Assembly (NCBI GenBank): GCA_019232985.1
Contig: JAFAMW010000027.1
Span: 1 to 55,323 of the forward strand
DNA: 55,323 nt
Direction: 5' to 3'
From: Roseateles sp.
GTDB taxonomy: Bacteria; Pseudomonadota; Gammaproteobacteria; Burkholderiales; Burkholderiaceae
Shown here: in pieces, positions 1-8,785 of the stretch
Layout of the letters: each line of letters starts with the position of its first letter
Position numbering within the stretch: the stretch's first letter is position 1
Notes under the pieces: generated by a model
What the model saw: the letters and a program-made list of their open reading frames with translations, nothing else
Databases searched by the model: none
What the model was told of the DNA's origin: nothing
Program-made: the position numbers and the translations under genes

Positions 1-188
1 AAGGACACCGCCTCTTCGGACATGCCGCTGGTGTCGACCAGGCCAACCATGGTCAACGGCGCGGCCATGAACTCATCAGCCAGCTCGCGCAGATGCGGGA
101 GCACCTGAAGCTTGCCTTCATGCAAAGCACGCCAGGTGGCCAGCAGCCGCTCGGCCGTGCTGGCGTCAACCTCTTTTCCGTCGGTCAT
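1..188 (-). CDS. Hypothetical protein, 3' part cut by the window edge
   Basis: An open frame starts at the ATG at 186-188 and runs off the left edge after 62 codons. A clear GGGAGG ribosome binding site lies about 5 bases upstream of this ATG on the minus strand, which supports a genuine start. The visible N-terminal part (begins MTDGKEVDAS) is soluble, mixed helical and rich in Leu, Glu and Ala, with no signal peptide or membrane segment. I do not recognise a family from these 62 residues. The downstream part lies outside the window, so no function is proposed. Confidence 0.6.
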   Translation of the reverse strand, partial: MTDGKEVDASTAERLLATWRALHEGKLQVLPHLRELADEFMAAPLTMVGLVDTSGMSEEAVS

Positions 189-392
189 CTAGCCTCCCGG
201 GCCCAAGTCGGTCAGTATCCAGAGCAGAATACCCGTACACCGGCATCGCAGCAGGTCAAGTTGCCTGTTCGGCGCTAAGCGAGGCCAAGCACGGCTGACG
301 CGCTATGCCGGGCGTGCGGTTCGAATTGATTCGCGACGGGTACCACGCATGATTTGCGGGTAACTTTATGGGTAGGTTTGGGTTTGGTCGGC

Positions 393-421
393 TTGGCGTG
401 TCGTATTTATGGTGCATATTC
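393..421 (+). promoter_or_regulatory. Candidate sigma-70 promoter for a short transcript
   Basis: TTGGCG at 393-398 and ATATTC at 416-421 (or CATATT at 415-420) are separated by 17 (16) bases. No open reading frame with coding character follows. About 70 bases downstream is a good intrinsic terminator on the same strand, so the pair would define a very short RNA. Weak evidence; the rest of the 189-558 intergenic stretch shows nothing else recognisable. Confidence 0.3.
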
Positions 422-426
422 GCCAT

Positions 427-494
427 CTTTCGATGGAGCCCTTGGCCACCAGAACAATCAACGGCTTAGCTCACTCGGAGCTAGGCCGTTTTTC
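427..494 (+). ncRNA. Candidate small RNA in intergenic region
   Basis: This segment sits between a promoter-like sequence (393-421) and an intrinsic terminator (462-493). A 5-bp hairpin, CCATC-TTTC-GATGG, occupies 423-436 at its 5' edge, so it would only be transcribed whole if the transcript starts slightly earlier than 427. There is no credible open reading frame here. A small RNA of 65-75 nt is an inference from promoter, hairpin and terminator geometry; the sequence does not match a small RNA family that I know. Confidence 0.25.
462..493 (+). terminator. Intrinsic terminator
   Basis: CGGCTTAGCTC (462-472) pairs with GAGCTAGGCCG (478-488) around a 5-base loop, with one G-U pair. It is followed directly by TTTTT (489-493) and further T-rich sequence. 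This is a textbook rho-independent terminator for plus-strand transcription, although no annotated plus-strand gene precedes it. Confidence 0.7.
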
Positions 495-558
495 TTTGTC
501 CGTAGCGACAACGTAGCCGCTGAAAGCATCAAGCCGGCCGGCAGCCCCTTGCAGGGCT

Positions 559-849
559 TCAGGCGCGACATGCGCGTAGCGCTCGACCATCCCGCAGCAC
601 ATTCAGTGCAGTTTGCAGGTCCGATGAGGCCACACCGCGCGTCAAGGCGTTGGCCCACCGAACATGCAATGCCATGGCGGCCTCGTAGGCCGCTTTCCCT
701 GCCTGAGTCAGTTCATACAGGGGCGAGCGGATGTTTCTCGGGTTGTCCTGGATTGCAACCAGTTGGTCCGCGCAGGCCAGATTGAGTTGCTTTTGTGCGC
801 CCTGCCGCGAAACGCCCATCGCGGCGGCGAACTCCGCGCCCGCCTTCAA
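559..849 (-). pseudogene. MarR-family regulator remnant, N-terminus missing
   Basis: The 96-residue frame contains the recognition part of a MarR winged helix (MGVSRQGAQKQL), a wing ending in RSPLYELTQAGKAAYEA, and the C-terminal dimerisation helix (WANALTRG...LQTALNVL). MarR proteins are normally about 140-160 residues. The first two helices are missing, and a TGA stop lies immediately before the only possible start, a TTG at 847-849. A GGAGG-like sequence precedes that TTG, so a short product could be made. The space where the N-terminus should lie is occupied by the start of the divergent membrane-protein gene. Probably a decayed regulator gene; a short functional protein is possible but unlikely to bind DNA as a normal dimer. 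Confidence 0.55.
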
Positions 850-880
850 TCAACGCCCCTCCCCAGTGAGGAATAGTCCC

Positions 881-1339
881 ATGAAGAAATCTGTCATCCA
901 CGCCGCCGCCGGCGCTTTGGCCATGCTGACCGTCGCGACCTTCTGGACGTCGACGCTGTGGTCTGAGCTGTTCATGAATGACGAAGCCGTCATCGCGGTC
1001 AAACATGCCATTGTCTACTTCGGTTTGATCCCGCTGGTTACCCTGATGGCAGTGACCGGGGGGAGCGGCTTCTACTTCGCCAAGGGACGCAAAGGCCGGC
1101 TCGTCGAAGACAAGAAGAAACGTATGCCAAAAATAGGCGCCAATGGCCTGCTGGTAATGATTCCCTGCGCGTTGTTTCTCAACAGCAAGGCTGCTGGCGG
1201 CGAGTTCGATGCCGTTTTCTACGCTGTCCAGGGCATCGAGCTCGTTGTCGGCGCCGTGCAATTGACCCTGCTGGGCCGAAGCTTCCGGGACGGGCTGAAA
1301 CTGGCCGGGCGCCTGCGGCCGAAGCCGGCGAAGGACTGA
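881..1339 (+). CDS. Conserved four-helix membrane protein
   Basis: 152 residues starting at the ATG at 881, with GAGG at 868-871 as ribosome binding site. Four hydrophobic segments are visible, near residues 7-28, 43-63, 86-105 and 112-132. A conserved-looking loop contains GGSGF, and a basic KKKRMPKIGANG segment precedes the third helix. I recognise the pattern as an uncharacterised proteobacterial inner-membrane family, but no function is known to me. It diverges from the MarR remnant, an arrangement consistent with former local regulation. The function is open. Confidence 0.7.
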   Translation: MKKSVIHAAAGALAMLTVATFWTSTLWSELFMNDEAVIAVKHAIVYFGLIPLVTLMAVTGGSGFYFAKGRKGRLVEDKKKRMPKIGANGLLVMIPCALFLNSKAAGGEFDAVFYAVQGIELVVGAVQLTLLGRSFRDGLKLAGRLRPKPAKD

Positions 1340-1425
1340 GTCGATTCCTTACCGAAAGTCACTCGAAGAATGCGCGCTTCTTGCGAATGGCTCGGTTTGG
1401 CGGTCGGTCGGCGTAGCATCGCCCC

Positions 1426-1743
1426 ATGAAGATATCCGAGCGCTTGCACTCGTTGTTCTTCCGCCTGGTCCTGCGGCGGGCGTGGACCGCGTTCTTGGTC
1501 GGCGGCCTGGCTTTCCTGGCCTCGGCGGCCGGCACGATCAACTTCGTCTACATCCTCAAGGCCAATCTCGCGCTGGTCCTCGACTACGGCTGGCAGGCCC
1601 TGAACGACGGAGTGGCCCGGCAGCTCGTCGAGATGCTGTTTGTCGGCTACGCGAGCCTGGCGGGTTTTCTGGTCTTCAAGGCTTGCGAACATCGCCTGGT
1701 TCGCGGCCTTTCGCAGGCACCGCCCGCAGCGCCCGACGAGTGA
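1426..1743 (+). CDS. Small membrane protein of unknown function
   Basis: 105 residues with two or three hydrophobic segments (about residues 20-48, possibly continuing, and 67-84) and a basic N-terminus containing RLVLRRAW. It follows the previous membrane protein by 86 bases on the same strand and could be co-transcribed. The ribosome binding site is weak. No enzyme motif is present. The gene ends 18 bases before the convergent hydrolase gene. Length, hydrophobicity and codon use argue that it is a real gene, but no family can be assigned. Confidence 0.6.
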   Translation: MKISERLHSLFFRLVLRRAWTAFLVGGLAFLASAAGTINFVYILKANLALVLDYGWQALNDGVARQLVEMLFVGYASLAGFLVFKACEHRLVRGLSQAPPAAPDE

Positions 1744-1761
1744 GCGCCGCCGCTCGGCGCG

Positions 1762-2703
1762 TCACCCGCGAGTCGACGCCTGGGGCGCTGGTGCGAGTGC
1801 CGTCGTGCGCAGGAACAGTTCGTACCAGCGCAGCTGCTGCATCAACTGGTCGTGCTGGACGCTGTTCGTCAGCACGAAGGTCGGCGCGCGCGTGGCCAGG
1901 CGCTCGGGCGTCATCGTCGCCGCGTCGAGCACCTCGAACGGCCGCGCGCCCTGCAGCAGCGCCATCAGGTTCGCGTTGCCGAGCGCCGTGTCGTCGGTGA
2001 ACAGGCTCAGCAGGTGGCGCTCGGCGCCGCCCTTGGCCCAGTCGGCGAACGCGTCGAAGTAGGCGTAGGCCGCGTCGAACAGGATCACGTCGGTGATCGC
2101 GTCGTTCATGCCGCCGCGAGTGAGCACGCCGCCCGCGGCGCCGTAGCCGCCGCTGTGCAGCGTGAGCACGATGCGGCCGACCGCGGCCGTCGGCGCGACG
2201 CCCTGGGCGTGCAGGAACGCGCCGACGTCCTGGGTGAAGCGCTTGAAGCCGTCGGCGTCGAGCTCGAGCTTGCCGCCGCCCGAGTCCTTCGCGTCCTTCG
2301 GGCCCTGCGGCACGACGAGCACGGCGTTGCGCCCGCTCGCCTCGAGCTGCTCGCGCAGCTCGTAGCGGCGCAGCACCTCCTCGACATGGTTGCTCCAGCC
2401 GTGGAAATGCACGACCAGGTCGGTCGCCGCGCCGGGCCTGAAGTTCGCGGGCACGTAGACGCCGACGGTCGCGTCGCTATAGCTCGTCGCGGCGTCGAAA
2501 TGCTCGGTCTGGTAGTCGTGCCCGTTCGCGCGGCTCGCGTGCGGGTAGGGCGCGCTCGGCAGCGCGGGCATGAAGCTGCGGCCGGGCAGGGGCGGCGGCG
2601 GCGCGCTCGCGGCGGCCGAGGGCGCGCCGGCCGGATCGGCCCATGCGGAACCCAGGCCCAGGGCGGCCAGCGCGGCCAGGAATTCCTTGCGTGTCAGCGG
2701 CAT
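1762..2703 (-). CDS. Exported alpha/beta-hydrolase-like protein
   Basis: 313 residues. The start at 2701-2703 is preceded by AAAGGAG at good spacing; an upstream in-frame start has no such site. The N-terminus (MPLTRKEFLAALAALGLG) resembles a Tat or Sec signal peptide, followed by a Pro/Ala-rich linker, so the product should be exported. Alpha/beta-hydrolase landmarks are a VVHFHGW oxyanion-type strand near residue 100 and a nucleophile elbow, TLHSGGYGAAGG, in the GxSGG style. A later D-A-A-Y region and an H in NSVQHDQ may complete the triad. The substrate is unknown: esterase or peptidase activity is possible. It lies downstream of fliD on the same strand with a 99-base gap. Confidence 0.7.
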   Translation of the reverse strand: MPLTRKEFLAALAALGLGSAWADPAGAPSAAASAPPPPLPGRSFMPALPSAPYPHASRANGHDYQTEHFDAATSYSDATVGVYVPANFRPGAATDLVVHFHGWSNHVEEVLRRYELREQLEASGRNAVLVVPQGPKDAKDSGGGKLELDADGFKRFTQDVGAFLHAQGVAPTAAVGRIVLTLHSGGYGAAGGVLTRGGMNDAITDVILFDAAYAYFDAFADWAKGGAERHLLSLFTDDTALGNANLMALLQGARPFEVLDAATMTPERLATRAPTFVLTNSVQHDQLMQQLRWYELFLRTTALAPAPQASTRG

Positions 2704-2802
2704 CGATCGGCTCCTTTGCGGTGGAGCCAATGTGCCGGAAAACAGCGCGGCAATGCGCTTCGCGACGCCGCCAGCGGATCACGATCGATCGCGCCCGTAT
2801 AA

Positions 2803-4251
2803 CTATTTCTGCTTGAGCAGCAACTGCATCTGCTGGCTCACGTAGCTGCTCTGCCCGCTGAGCGTCGCCATGCGCTTGTCGAGCGCCTGGTACTGCTGGA
2901 GCAGGCGCGCCTGCACGCTCGTCACGTGGGACTCGAGCTGGGCCTGCTGGTCGAGGTTGCGCTGCGCCGAGTCGGCGAGCGCCTGGTTGCGCGTGCTCAC
3001 GAGGCCGTCGGTGCCGAGCAGCGTTTGCGCGAAATGCTTGAAGTGCACGGCGAGGCCGTCGGCCGCGCTGTCCGACGTACGGTTGCCGAGCGCGCGCGCG
3101 AGCTCGGCCGGGTTCGCGAGCGCGGCCTGGAGCTTGGTGTTGTCGATCGTCAGCAGGTTGTCGCTGCCGAGCTTGATGCCGATGTCGAGCAGGCGCGGGA
3201 ACGTCGACGACGCGCTCGTCGGGTCGCTCATGGCCTTGCGCACCGCCTTCTGGATCTGCAGCGTCGTCGTGTCGCCCTGCAGCGCCGCGCCGGTCTTGGT
3301 CGCGGCGTCGTACTTGGTCTGCGCGGCGATGTACTTGGCGAGGTCGTTGATCGCGCCGACGAAGCCGTTGATCGCCTTCGCGATCGCGTCGGTGTCGGGC
3401 TTGAGCGAGACGTTCACGGCGTCGCCGCCGGCCTTGAGCAGCGAGAGCGTGACGCCCGCGATCGCGCCGTCGACGACGTTGCTCGCCGCGTCGATCGCGA
3501 CGCCGTTGACCGTCGCGTGCGCGTTCTGCGCGGCCTGGGTCAGGCGCATGGCCGTGCCGCCATCGGCGCCGCCCGGGGCGTAGGCGAGCGCGCGCAGGCC
3601 GGCCGGCGCGGGCGTGCCGTCGGCGCCGGGCCCGGCGGTGATGCGAAAGCCGTTCGCCGCGCCGGTGGCGGTCGAGTGCACGACGAGCCGCGTGCCGCTC
3701 GCGTCGGAGATCAGCGAGGCGGCTAGGCCGGCCTGGGCCGCGTTGATGCGGTCGCGCACGGTCTCGAGCGAGTCGCCGGCCGTAAAACTCAGGTCGACCG
3801 GCGCCGCGCCGTCCTGCGGCACGAAGGCCCCGCCGTCGGCCGGCCAGCGGCCGAGCTCGATGTGCAGCGTGCCCGCGCCGACCGCGGCCGTCGCGTCGGC
3901 GACCGGCGTCGACGCGACGGTCTGGCCCTGGGCAAGCTGGACGACCTGGACGCTGTAGTTGCCGCCCGTCGTGCTGCCGCCGTCGCTGGTCGTCAGGGCA
4001 ACCGTCGACGGGTCCGAGCTCGTGCCCCTGGGCGTGCGCCACAGCGGCAGGTCCGACAGCTGCGTCGCCGCGTCGCCGAGGTTGCCGAGGTAGCTCTTGA
4101 GCAGGCCGAACGAGGACAGCCGCGCCTGGAGGCTCGAATGCTGCTGCTGCAGCAGCGTGATCGGGCGCCGCTCGACCGCGACGAGCTTGTCGACGATGCC
4201 CTTGACGTCGAGCCCGCTGCCGATGCCGGGCGAGTTGATCGATGCGACCAT
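2803..4251 (-). CDS. fliD: Flagellar hook-associated protein 2 (filament cap)
   Basis: 482 residues from the ATG at 4249-4251. The N-terminal segment SINSPGIGSGLDVKGIVDKL is a hallmark of FliD, followed by a coiled-coil helix (LLQQQHSSLQARLSSFGLLK). A flagellin IN-type region (DSLETVRDRINAA) lies near residues 155-200 and the FliD C-terminal domain ends in a second coiled coil. FliD forms the cap at the filament tip and guides flagellin folding. Upstream in-frame starts exist, but the conserved FliD start is used here. No other flagellar gene (fliC, fliS, fliT) is nearby, so this copy is an orphan. A divergent beta-lactamase gene shares its control region. Confidence 0.92.
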   Translation of the reverse strand: MVASINSPGIGSGLDVKGIVDKLVAVERRPITLLQQQHSSLQARLSSFGLLKSYLGNLGDAATQLSDLPLWRTPRGTSSDPSTVALTTSDGGSTTGGNYSVQVVQLAQGQTVASTPVADATAAVGAGTLHIELGRWPADGGAFVPQDGAAPVDLSFTAGDSLETVRDRINAAQAGLAASLISDASGTRLVVHSTATGAANGFRITAGPGADGTPAPAGLRALAYAPGGADGGTAMRLTQAAQNAHATVNGVAIDAASNVVDGAIAGVTLSLLKAGGDAVNVSLKPDTDAIAKAINGFVGAINDLAKYIAAQTKYDAATKTGAALQGDTTTLQIQKAVRKAMSDPTSASSTFPRLLDIGIKLGSDNLLTIDNTKLQAALANPAELARALGNRTSDSAADGLAVHFKHFAQTLLGTDGLVSTRNQALADSAQRNLDQQAQLESHVTSVQARLLQQYQALDKRMATLSGQSSYVSQQMQLLLKQK

Positions 4252-5283
<1,032 letters not shown>

Positions 5284-5378
5284 GGGCGCGCCGGGCGTCG
5301 ACCCCGCGCCAGCGCGGCGCCTGAGCCTGTCGCACAATCGGCCCGGCCTTCTTCTTCACGCCAGAGCCGAGGTCCGCC

Positions 5379-5687
5379 ATGCCCAGCCGCCGCCAGATCC
5401 TCGTCCGTGCCATCGCCGTGCCGGCCCTGCTCGGCGCCGCCGCGCGCGCGTCCGCGCAGGACGCGGCGCTGCTCAAGGAAAGCGACGCGGAGGCGCGCGC
5501 CGTCGACTACCACGCCGACGCGGCGACGGCGACCAAGTCGCCCGGCTACCAGCCGGGCCAGACCTGCGCGAACTGCGGCCTGTGGGGCGGCGAGCCGCGC
5601 GACGCGACCGGCGGCTGCGGGCTCTTCTTCGGCAAGCAGGTCGCCGCGATCGGCTGGTGCAAGGCCTGGGAGAAGAAGGGCGGCTGA
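5379..5687 (+). CDS. High-potential iron-sulfur protein (HiPIP)
   Basis: 102 residues. A twin-arginine-type signal (MPSRRQILVRAIAVPALLG) is followed by a small domain with four cysteines, C63, C66, C80 and C94, spaced CxxC-x13-C-x13-C, with GLWGGE and GWCKAW around them. This is the classical HiPIP [4Fe-4S] signature. The protein would be folded with its cluster in the cytoplasm, exported by Tat and act as a soluble periplasmic one-electron carrier, for example between the bc1 complex and an oxidase. The gene follows the beta-lactamase by 95 bases and abuts the convergent SDR gene with no spacer. Confidence 0.9.
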   Translation: MPSRRQILVRAIAVPALLGAAARASAQDAALLKESDAEARAVDYHADAATATKSPGYQPGQTCANCGLWGGEPRDATGGCGLFFGKQVAAIGWCKAWEKKGG

Positions 5688-6458
5688 TCAGAGGAACATG
5701 CCGCCCGAGACCTCGATGCGCTGGGCCGTGATCCAGCGGTTGTCGGGGCTCAGCAGCGCCGCGATCATCGGGCCGATGTCGTCGGGCAGGCCGACGCGGC
5801 CGAGCGCGGTCTGGCTCGCGACGAAGCGGTTCAGCTCGGCGTTGTCGCGCACCGCGCCGCCGCCGAAGTCGGTCTCGATCGCGCCCGGCGCGACCGTGTT
5901 CACGGCGATGCCGCGCGGGCCGAGTTCCTTGGCCAGGTAGCGCGTGAGCACCTCGATGCCGCCCTTCATCGTCGCGTAGGCCGCGTAGCCGGGCAGGCTG
6001 AAGCGCGCGAGGCCGCTCGAGATGTTGACGATGCGGCTGCCGTCGCTGAGCAGCGGCAGCAGCGCCTGCGTGAGGAAAAACGGGCCTTTCAGGTGCACGT
6101 TCATCAGCGCGTCGAACTGCGCCTCGCTGGTGTCGGCGAAGGCCGCGTGCGCGCCGACGCCGGCGTTGTTGACGAGGAAGTCGAAGCGCTCGCGCTGCCA
6201 GACCGCCGCGAGGCGCTCGCGCAACTGCGCGGCGAAGGCCGGGAAGCTCGCGCTGACGCCGGTGTCGAGCTGGAGCGCGACGGCTTTGCGGCCGAGCGCC
6301 TCGACCTCGGCGACGAGGCTCGCCGCTTCGTCGGCGCGGCTGCGGTAGGTGATCACGAGGTTGACGCCGCGTGCGGCGAGTGCGAGCGCAGTGTTGCGGC
6401 CGAGGCCGCGGCTGCCGCCGGTGATCAGGGCGATCTTGCGGGTGTTGTTGCTGTCCAT
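5688..6458 (-). CDS. SDR-family oxidoreductase
   Basis: 256 residues from the ATG at 6456-6458, which is preceded by AAGGAGC. It is a classical short-chain dehydrogenase: the cofactor motif TGGSRGLGRNTAL is near residue 13-25, NNAG in FDFLVNNAGVG, and the catalytic S...Y...K is seen as NISSGLARFSLPGYAAYATMKGG, where YxxxK reads YATMK. The C-terminus GGMFL is typical. An arginine after the glycine motif suggests NADP(H). The substrate is unknown. It is divergent from a LysR-type regulator with shared perfect inverted repeats, so regulation by that protein is likely. Confidence 0.85.
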   Translation of the reverse strand: MDSNNTRKIALITGGSRGLGRNTALALAARGVNLVITYRSRADEAASLVAEVEALGRKAVALQLDTGVSASFPAFAAQLRERLAAVWQRERFDFLVNNAGVGAHAAFADTSEAQFDALMNVHLKGPFFLTQALLPLLSDGSRIVNISSGLARFSLPGYAAYATMKGGIEVLTRYLAKELGPRGIAVNTVAPGAIETDFGGGAVRDNAELNRFVASQTALGRVGLPDDIGPMIAALLSPDNRWITAQRIEVSGGMFL

Positions 6459-6502
6459 GCGAGGCTCCTTGCTGACAGGTGTTGACGACATGGAAGCAGT
6501 CT

Positions 6503-6567
6503 ATTGATCGTCATTTGTTTGATAAATAATCTGAAATCGATAAGACTGTCTGTCAACGACGATCAAT
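6503..6567. promoter_or_regulatory. Paired inverted-repeat operator between SDR and LysR genes
   Basis: ATTGATCGTC at 6503-6512 and its exact reverse complement GACGATCAAT at 6558-6567 flank an AT-rich core that contains TGATAAATAAT. GTTGACGACA (6481-6490) and TGTCAAC (6551-6557) form a further related pair. The 118-base divergent region must carry both promoters, and LysR proteins usually bind such symmetric sites. Repeat symmetry is seen directly; binding by the neighbouring LysR protein is inferred. Confidence 0.6.
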
Positions 6568-6576
6568 GAGGCGCCC

Positions 6577-7488
6577 ATGATCCAGCCCGACGCGATGCGC
6601 AGCTTCGTCCGCGTGGCCGAGCTCGCGAGCTTCACCCAGGCCGCCCAGGTGCTCGGCCTGCCCAAGGCGAGCGTGTCGGGCGCCGTGCAGCGGCTCGAGG
6701 CCGAGCTCGGCACGCGCCTGCTGCACCGCACGACGCGGCGCGTGCAGCTGACGCCCGACGGCGAAGCGTTTCTCGAGCGCTGCAAGGACCTGCTCGCCGA
6801 CCTCGACGAGCTCCAGCAGCTGTTTCGGCCCGCGCGTGCGGGCCTGCAGGGGCGGCTGCGCGTCGACATGCCGGCCGGCGTCGCGCGCCTGCACGTGCTG
6901 CCCAGGCTGCCCGAGTTCATGGCCGCGCACCCGCAGCTGCAGATCGAGCTGTCGAGCACCGACCGGCGCGTCGACCTCGTGCGCGAGGGCTTCGACTGCG
7001 TGCTGCGCGTCGGCAGCCTCGCCGAGTCCAGCCTCGTCGCGCGGCCGCTCGGCCGGCTGCCGCAGCTCAACCTCGCGAGCCGCGAGTACGTGCGCGCCCA
7101 CGGCCTGCCGCGCCGGCTCGAGGACCTCGCCGGGCATCGGCTGATCCACTACGCGCCGACGCTGGGCGCGCGCGCGGCCGGCTTCGAATACGTGGACGCC
7201 GCCGGCGCGCCGCAGCAGTTCGCGATGGCCGGCGCGCTGACCGTCAACAACTCCGAGGCCTACGAGGCCGCGTGCCTCGCCGGCGCCGGCATCATCCAGG
7301 CGCCCGGCCTGGGCCTGCGCGAGCTCATCGAGGACGGCCGCCTCGTCGTCTTGATGCCCGATCATTGCGCGCCGAGCATGCCCGTGAGCCTCGTCTACGC
7401 GCACCGCCGTCAGCTGGCGCAGCGCGTCCAGCATTTCATGAACTGGCTCACGGATCTGCTGGTGCCATTGCTGCAACCCTGGAGCTGA
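6577..7488 (+). CDS. LysR-family transcriptional regulator
   Basis: 303 residues, with GAGG 5 bases before the ATG. The N-terminal winged helix (residues about 3-62) reads SFVRVAELASFTQAAQVLGLPKASVSGAVQRLE, followed by LLHRTTRRVQLTPDGE, the standard LysR DNA-binding domain. The remainder is a periplasmic-binding-protein-like effector domain of the subgroup that often regulates a neighbouring oxidoreductase. The divergent SDR gene is the obvious target, and such regulators usually control their own transcription too. The effector is unknown. Confidence 0.88.
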   Translation: MIQPDAMRSFVRVAELASFTQAAQVLGLPKASVSGAVQRLEAELGTRLLHRTTRRVQLTPDGEAFLERCKDLLADLDELQQLFRPARAGLQGRLRVDMPAGVARLHVLPRLPEFMAAHPQLQIELSSTDRRVDLVREGFDCVLRVGSLAESSLVARPLGRLPQLNLASREYVRAHGLPRRLEDLAGHRLIHYAPTLGARAAGFEYVDAAGAPQQFAMAGALTVNNSEAYEAACLAGAGIIQAPGLGLRELIEDGRLVVLMPDHCAPSMPVSLVYAHRRQLAQRVQHFMNWLTDLLVPLLQPWS

Positions 7489-7537
7489 GCGGCGCGCGGC
7501 CTGTGTCAAGATGCGTCGAAGAACAGGCTGCCTCCGC

Positions 7538-8761
7538 ATGCTCAAGAAGATCGCCACGAGTCAGGTCGCGCTCGGGATGTACATCCAGTCCTTCGAAGGC
7601 AGCTGGCTGAACCACCCGTTCTGGAAGTCGCGCTTCGTCCTGACCGACACCGAGGACCTCGCCGCCCTGCGCGCGAGCGGCGTCGCGGGCGTGTGGATCG
7701 ACGTGAGCAAGGGCGACGACGTGCCGGGGGCCGCGCCGCCCGCGGCCACGCCGGTCGCCGCGGCGCCCGCCGTACCGACCGCCAGCGCCGTGCCGCGCGC
7801 GACCGCCCCGACGCGCGCGACCGACGAGATCGAGCAGGCCGCGCGCGTGCTGCGCCAGTCCAAGGGCGTCGTGACCCAGCTGTTCGCCGACGCGCGGCTC
7901 GGCAAGGTCGTCACGATGGAGGCCTGCGTCGAGGTCGTCAGCGACATCAGCGCCTCGGTCATGCGCAACAGCTCGGCGCTGATCAGCCTCGCGCGGCTCA
8001 AGAACAAGGACGAGTACACCTATATGCACTCGGTCTCGGTCTGCGCGCTGATGGTCGCGCTCGCGCGCGAGCTCGGGCTCGACGAGGCGACCACGCGCGA
8101 GGCCGGCGTCGCCGGCCTGCTCCACGACATCGGCAAGATGCTCGTGCCCGACCATATCCTCAACAAGCCGGGGCGCCTCAGCGACGACGAATTCGCGCAG
8201 ATGCGCACCCACCCCGAGCGCGGCCACGCGGCCCTGGTGCGCAGCGGCAACGTGCCCGACGCCGCGCTCGACGTCTGCCTGCACCACCACGAGCGTTTCG
8301 ACGGCTCGGGCTACCCGCAGGGCCTCGCCGGCGACAAGATCAGCCTGCTCGCGCGCATGGGCTCGGTCTGCGACGTCTACGACGCGATCACCTCGGACCG
8401 CCCGTACAAGCAGGCCTGGCGCGCCGCCGACTCGCTCGGCCGCATGGCGCAGTGGCAGGGCCACTTCGACACGCAGATCTTCCACGCCTTCGTGCGCACG
8501 GTCGGCATCTACCCGATGGGCACGCTCGTCAAGCTGCAGTCGGGCAACCTCGCCGTCGTGATCGACCAGAACGCGCGCGACCTGACGCGCCCGCTCGTGC
8601 GCGTGTTCTTCTCGACGCGCTCGAACCAGCGCGTGCCGCCCTACGAGCTCGACCTCGCGCGCGAGACCGAGAAGGACCGCGTGGTCGGACGCGAAGACCC
8701 GCTGCAATGGGGCTTCGGCCGGCTCGACGAACTCTGGCGGCCGGCCTCGGCCGCGGTCTGA
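7538..8761 (+). CDS. HD-GYP domain protein (c-di-GMP phosphodiesterase type)
   Basis: 407 residues. An N-terminal DUF3391 domain (about 1-60, ALGMYIQSFEGSW) is joined by an Ala/Pro linker to an HD-GYP domain. Metal-binding H196-D197 in LLHDIGK and the HHHERFDGSGYP motif (249-260) are intact, so hydrolysis of cyclic di-GMP is likely. The start at 7538 fits the conserved DUF3391 N-terminus; the 9-codon longer alternative has no better ribosome binding site. There is no signal peptide or membrane segment, so it is cytoplasmic. It could link c-di-GMP to motility or biofilm decisions; fliD and a chemoreceptor are elsewhere in the window, but no operon links them. Confidence 0.9.
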   Translation: MLKKIATSQVALGMYIQSFEGSWLNHPFWKSRFVLTDTEDLAALRASGVAGVWIDVSKGDDVPGAAPPAATPVAAAPAVPTASAVPRATAPTRATDEIEQAARVLRQSKGVVTQLFADARLGKVVTMEACVEVVSDISASVMRNSSALISLARLKNKDEYTYMHSVSVCALMVALARELGLDEATTREAGVAGLLHDIGKMLVPDHILNKPGRLSDDEFAQMRTHPERGHAALVRSGNVPDAALDVCLHHHERFDGSGYPQGLAGDKISLLARMGSVCDVYDAITSDRPYKQAWRAADSLGRMAQWQGHFDTQIFHAFVRTVGIYPMGTLVKLQSGNLAVVIDQNARDLTRPLVRVFFSTRSNQRVPPYELDLARETEKDRVVGREDPLQWGFGRLDELWRPASAAV

Positions 8762-8772
8762 GCCGCGGCCGA
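8747..8772. terminator. Hairpin between convergent genes
   Basis: TCGGCCGCGG (8747-8756) and CCGCGGCCGA (8763-8772) form a perfect 10-bp stem with a 6-base loop that spans the HD-GYP stop codon. No T-run follows on either strand, so it would at best be a weak or factor-assisted terminator serving both converging genes. Confidence 0.35.
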
Positions 8773-8785
8773 AGCGTCCGGCCGT

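Noticed and set aside
423..460. CCACCA preceded by a TTTCGAT loop, resembling a tRNA 3' end
   Set aside because: The T-stem does not pair and no anticodon or D arm can be built, so it is neither a tRNA nor a clear attachment site.
354..785. Plus-strand open frame of 143 codons
   Set aside because: It crosses the intrinsic terminator at 462-493 and lies antisense to the MarR remnant; no ribosome binding site and no protein-like composition.
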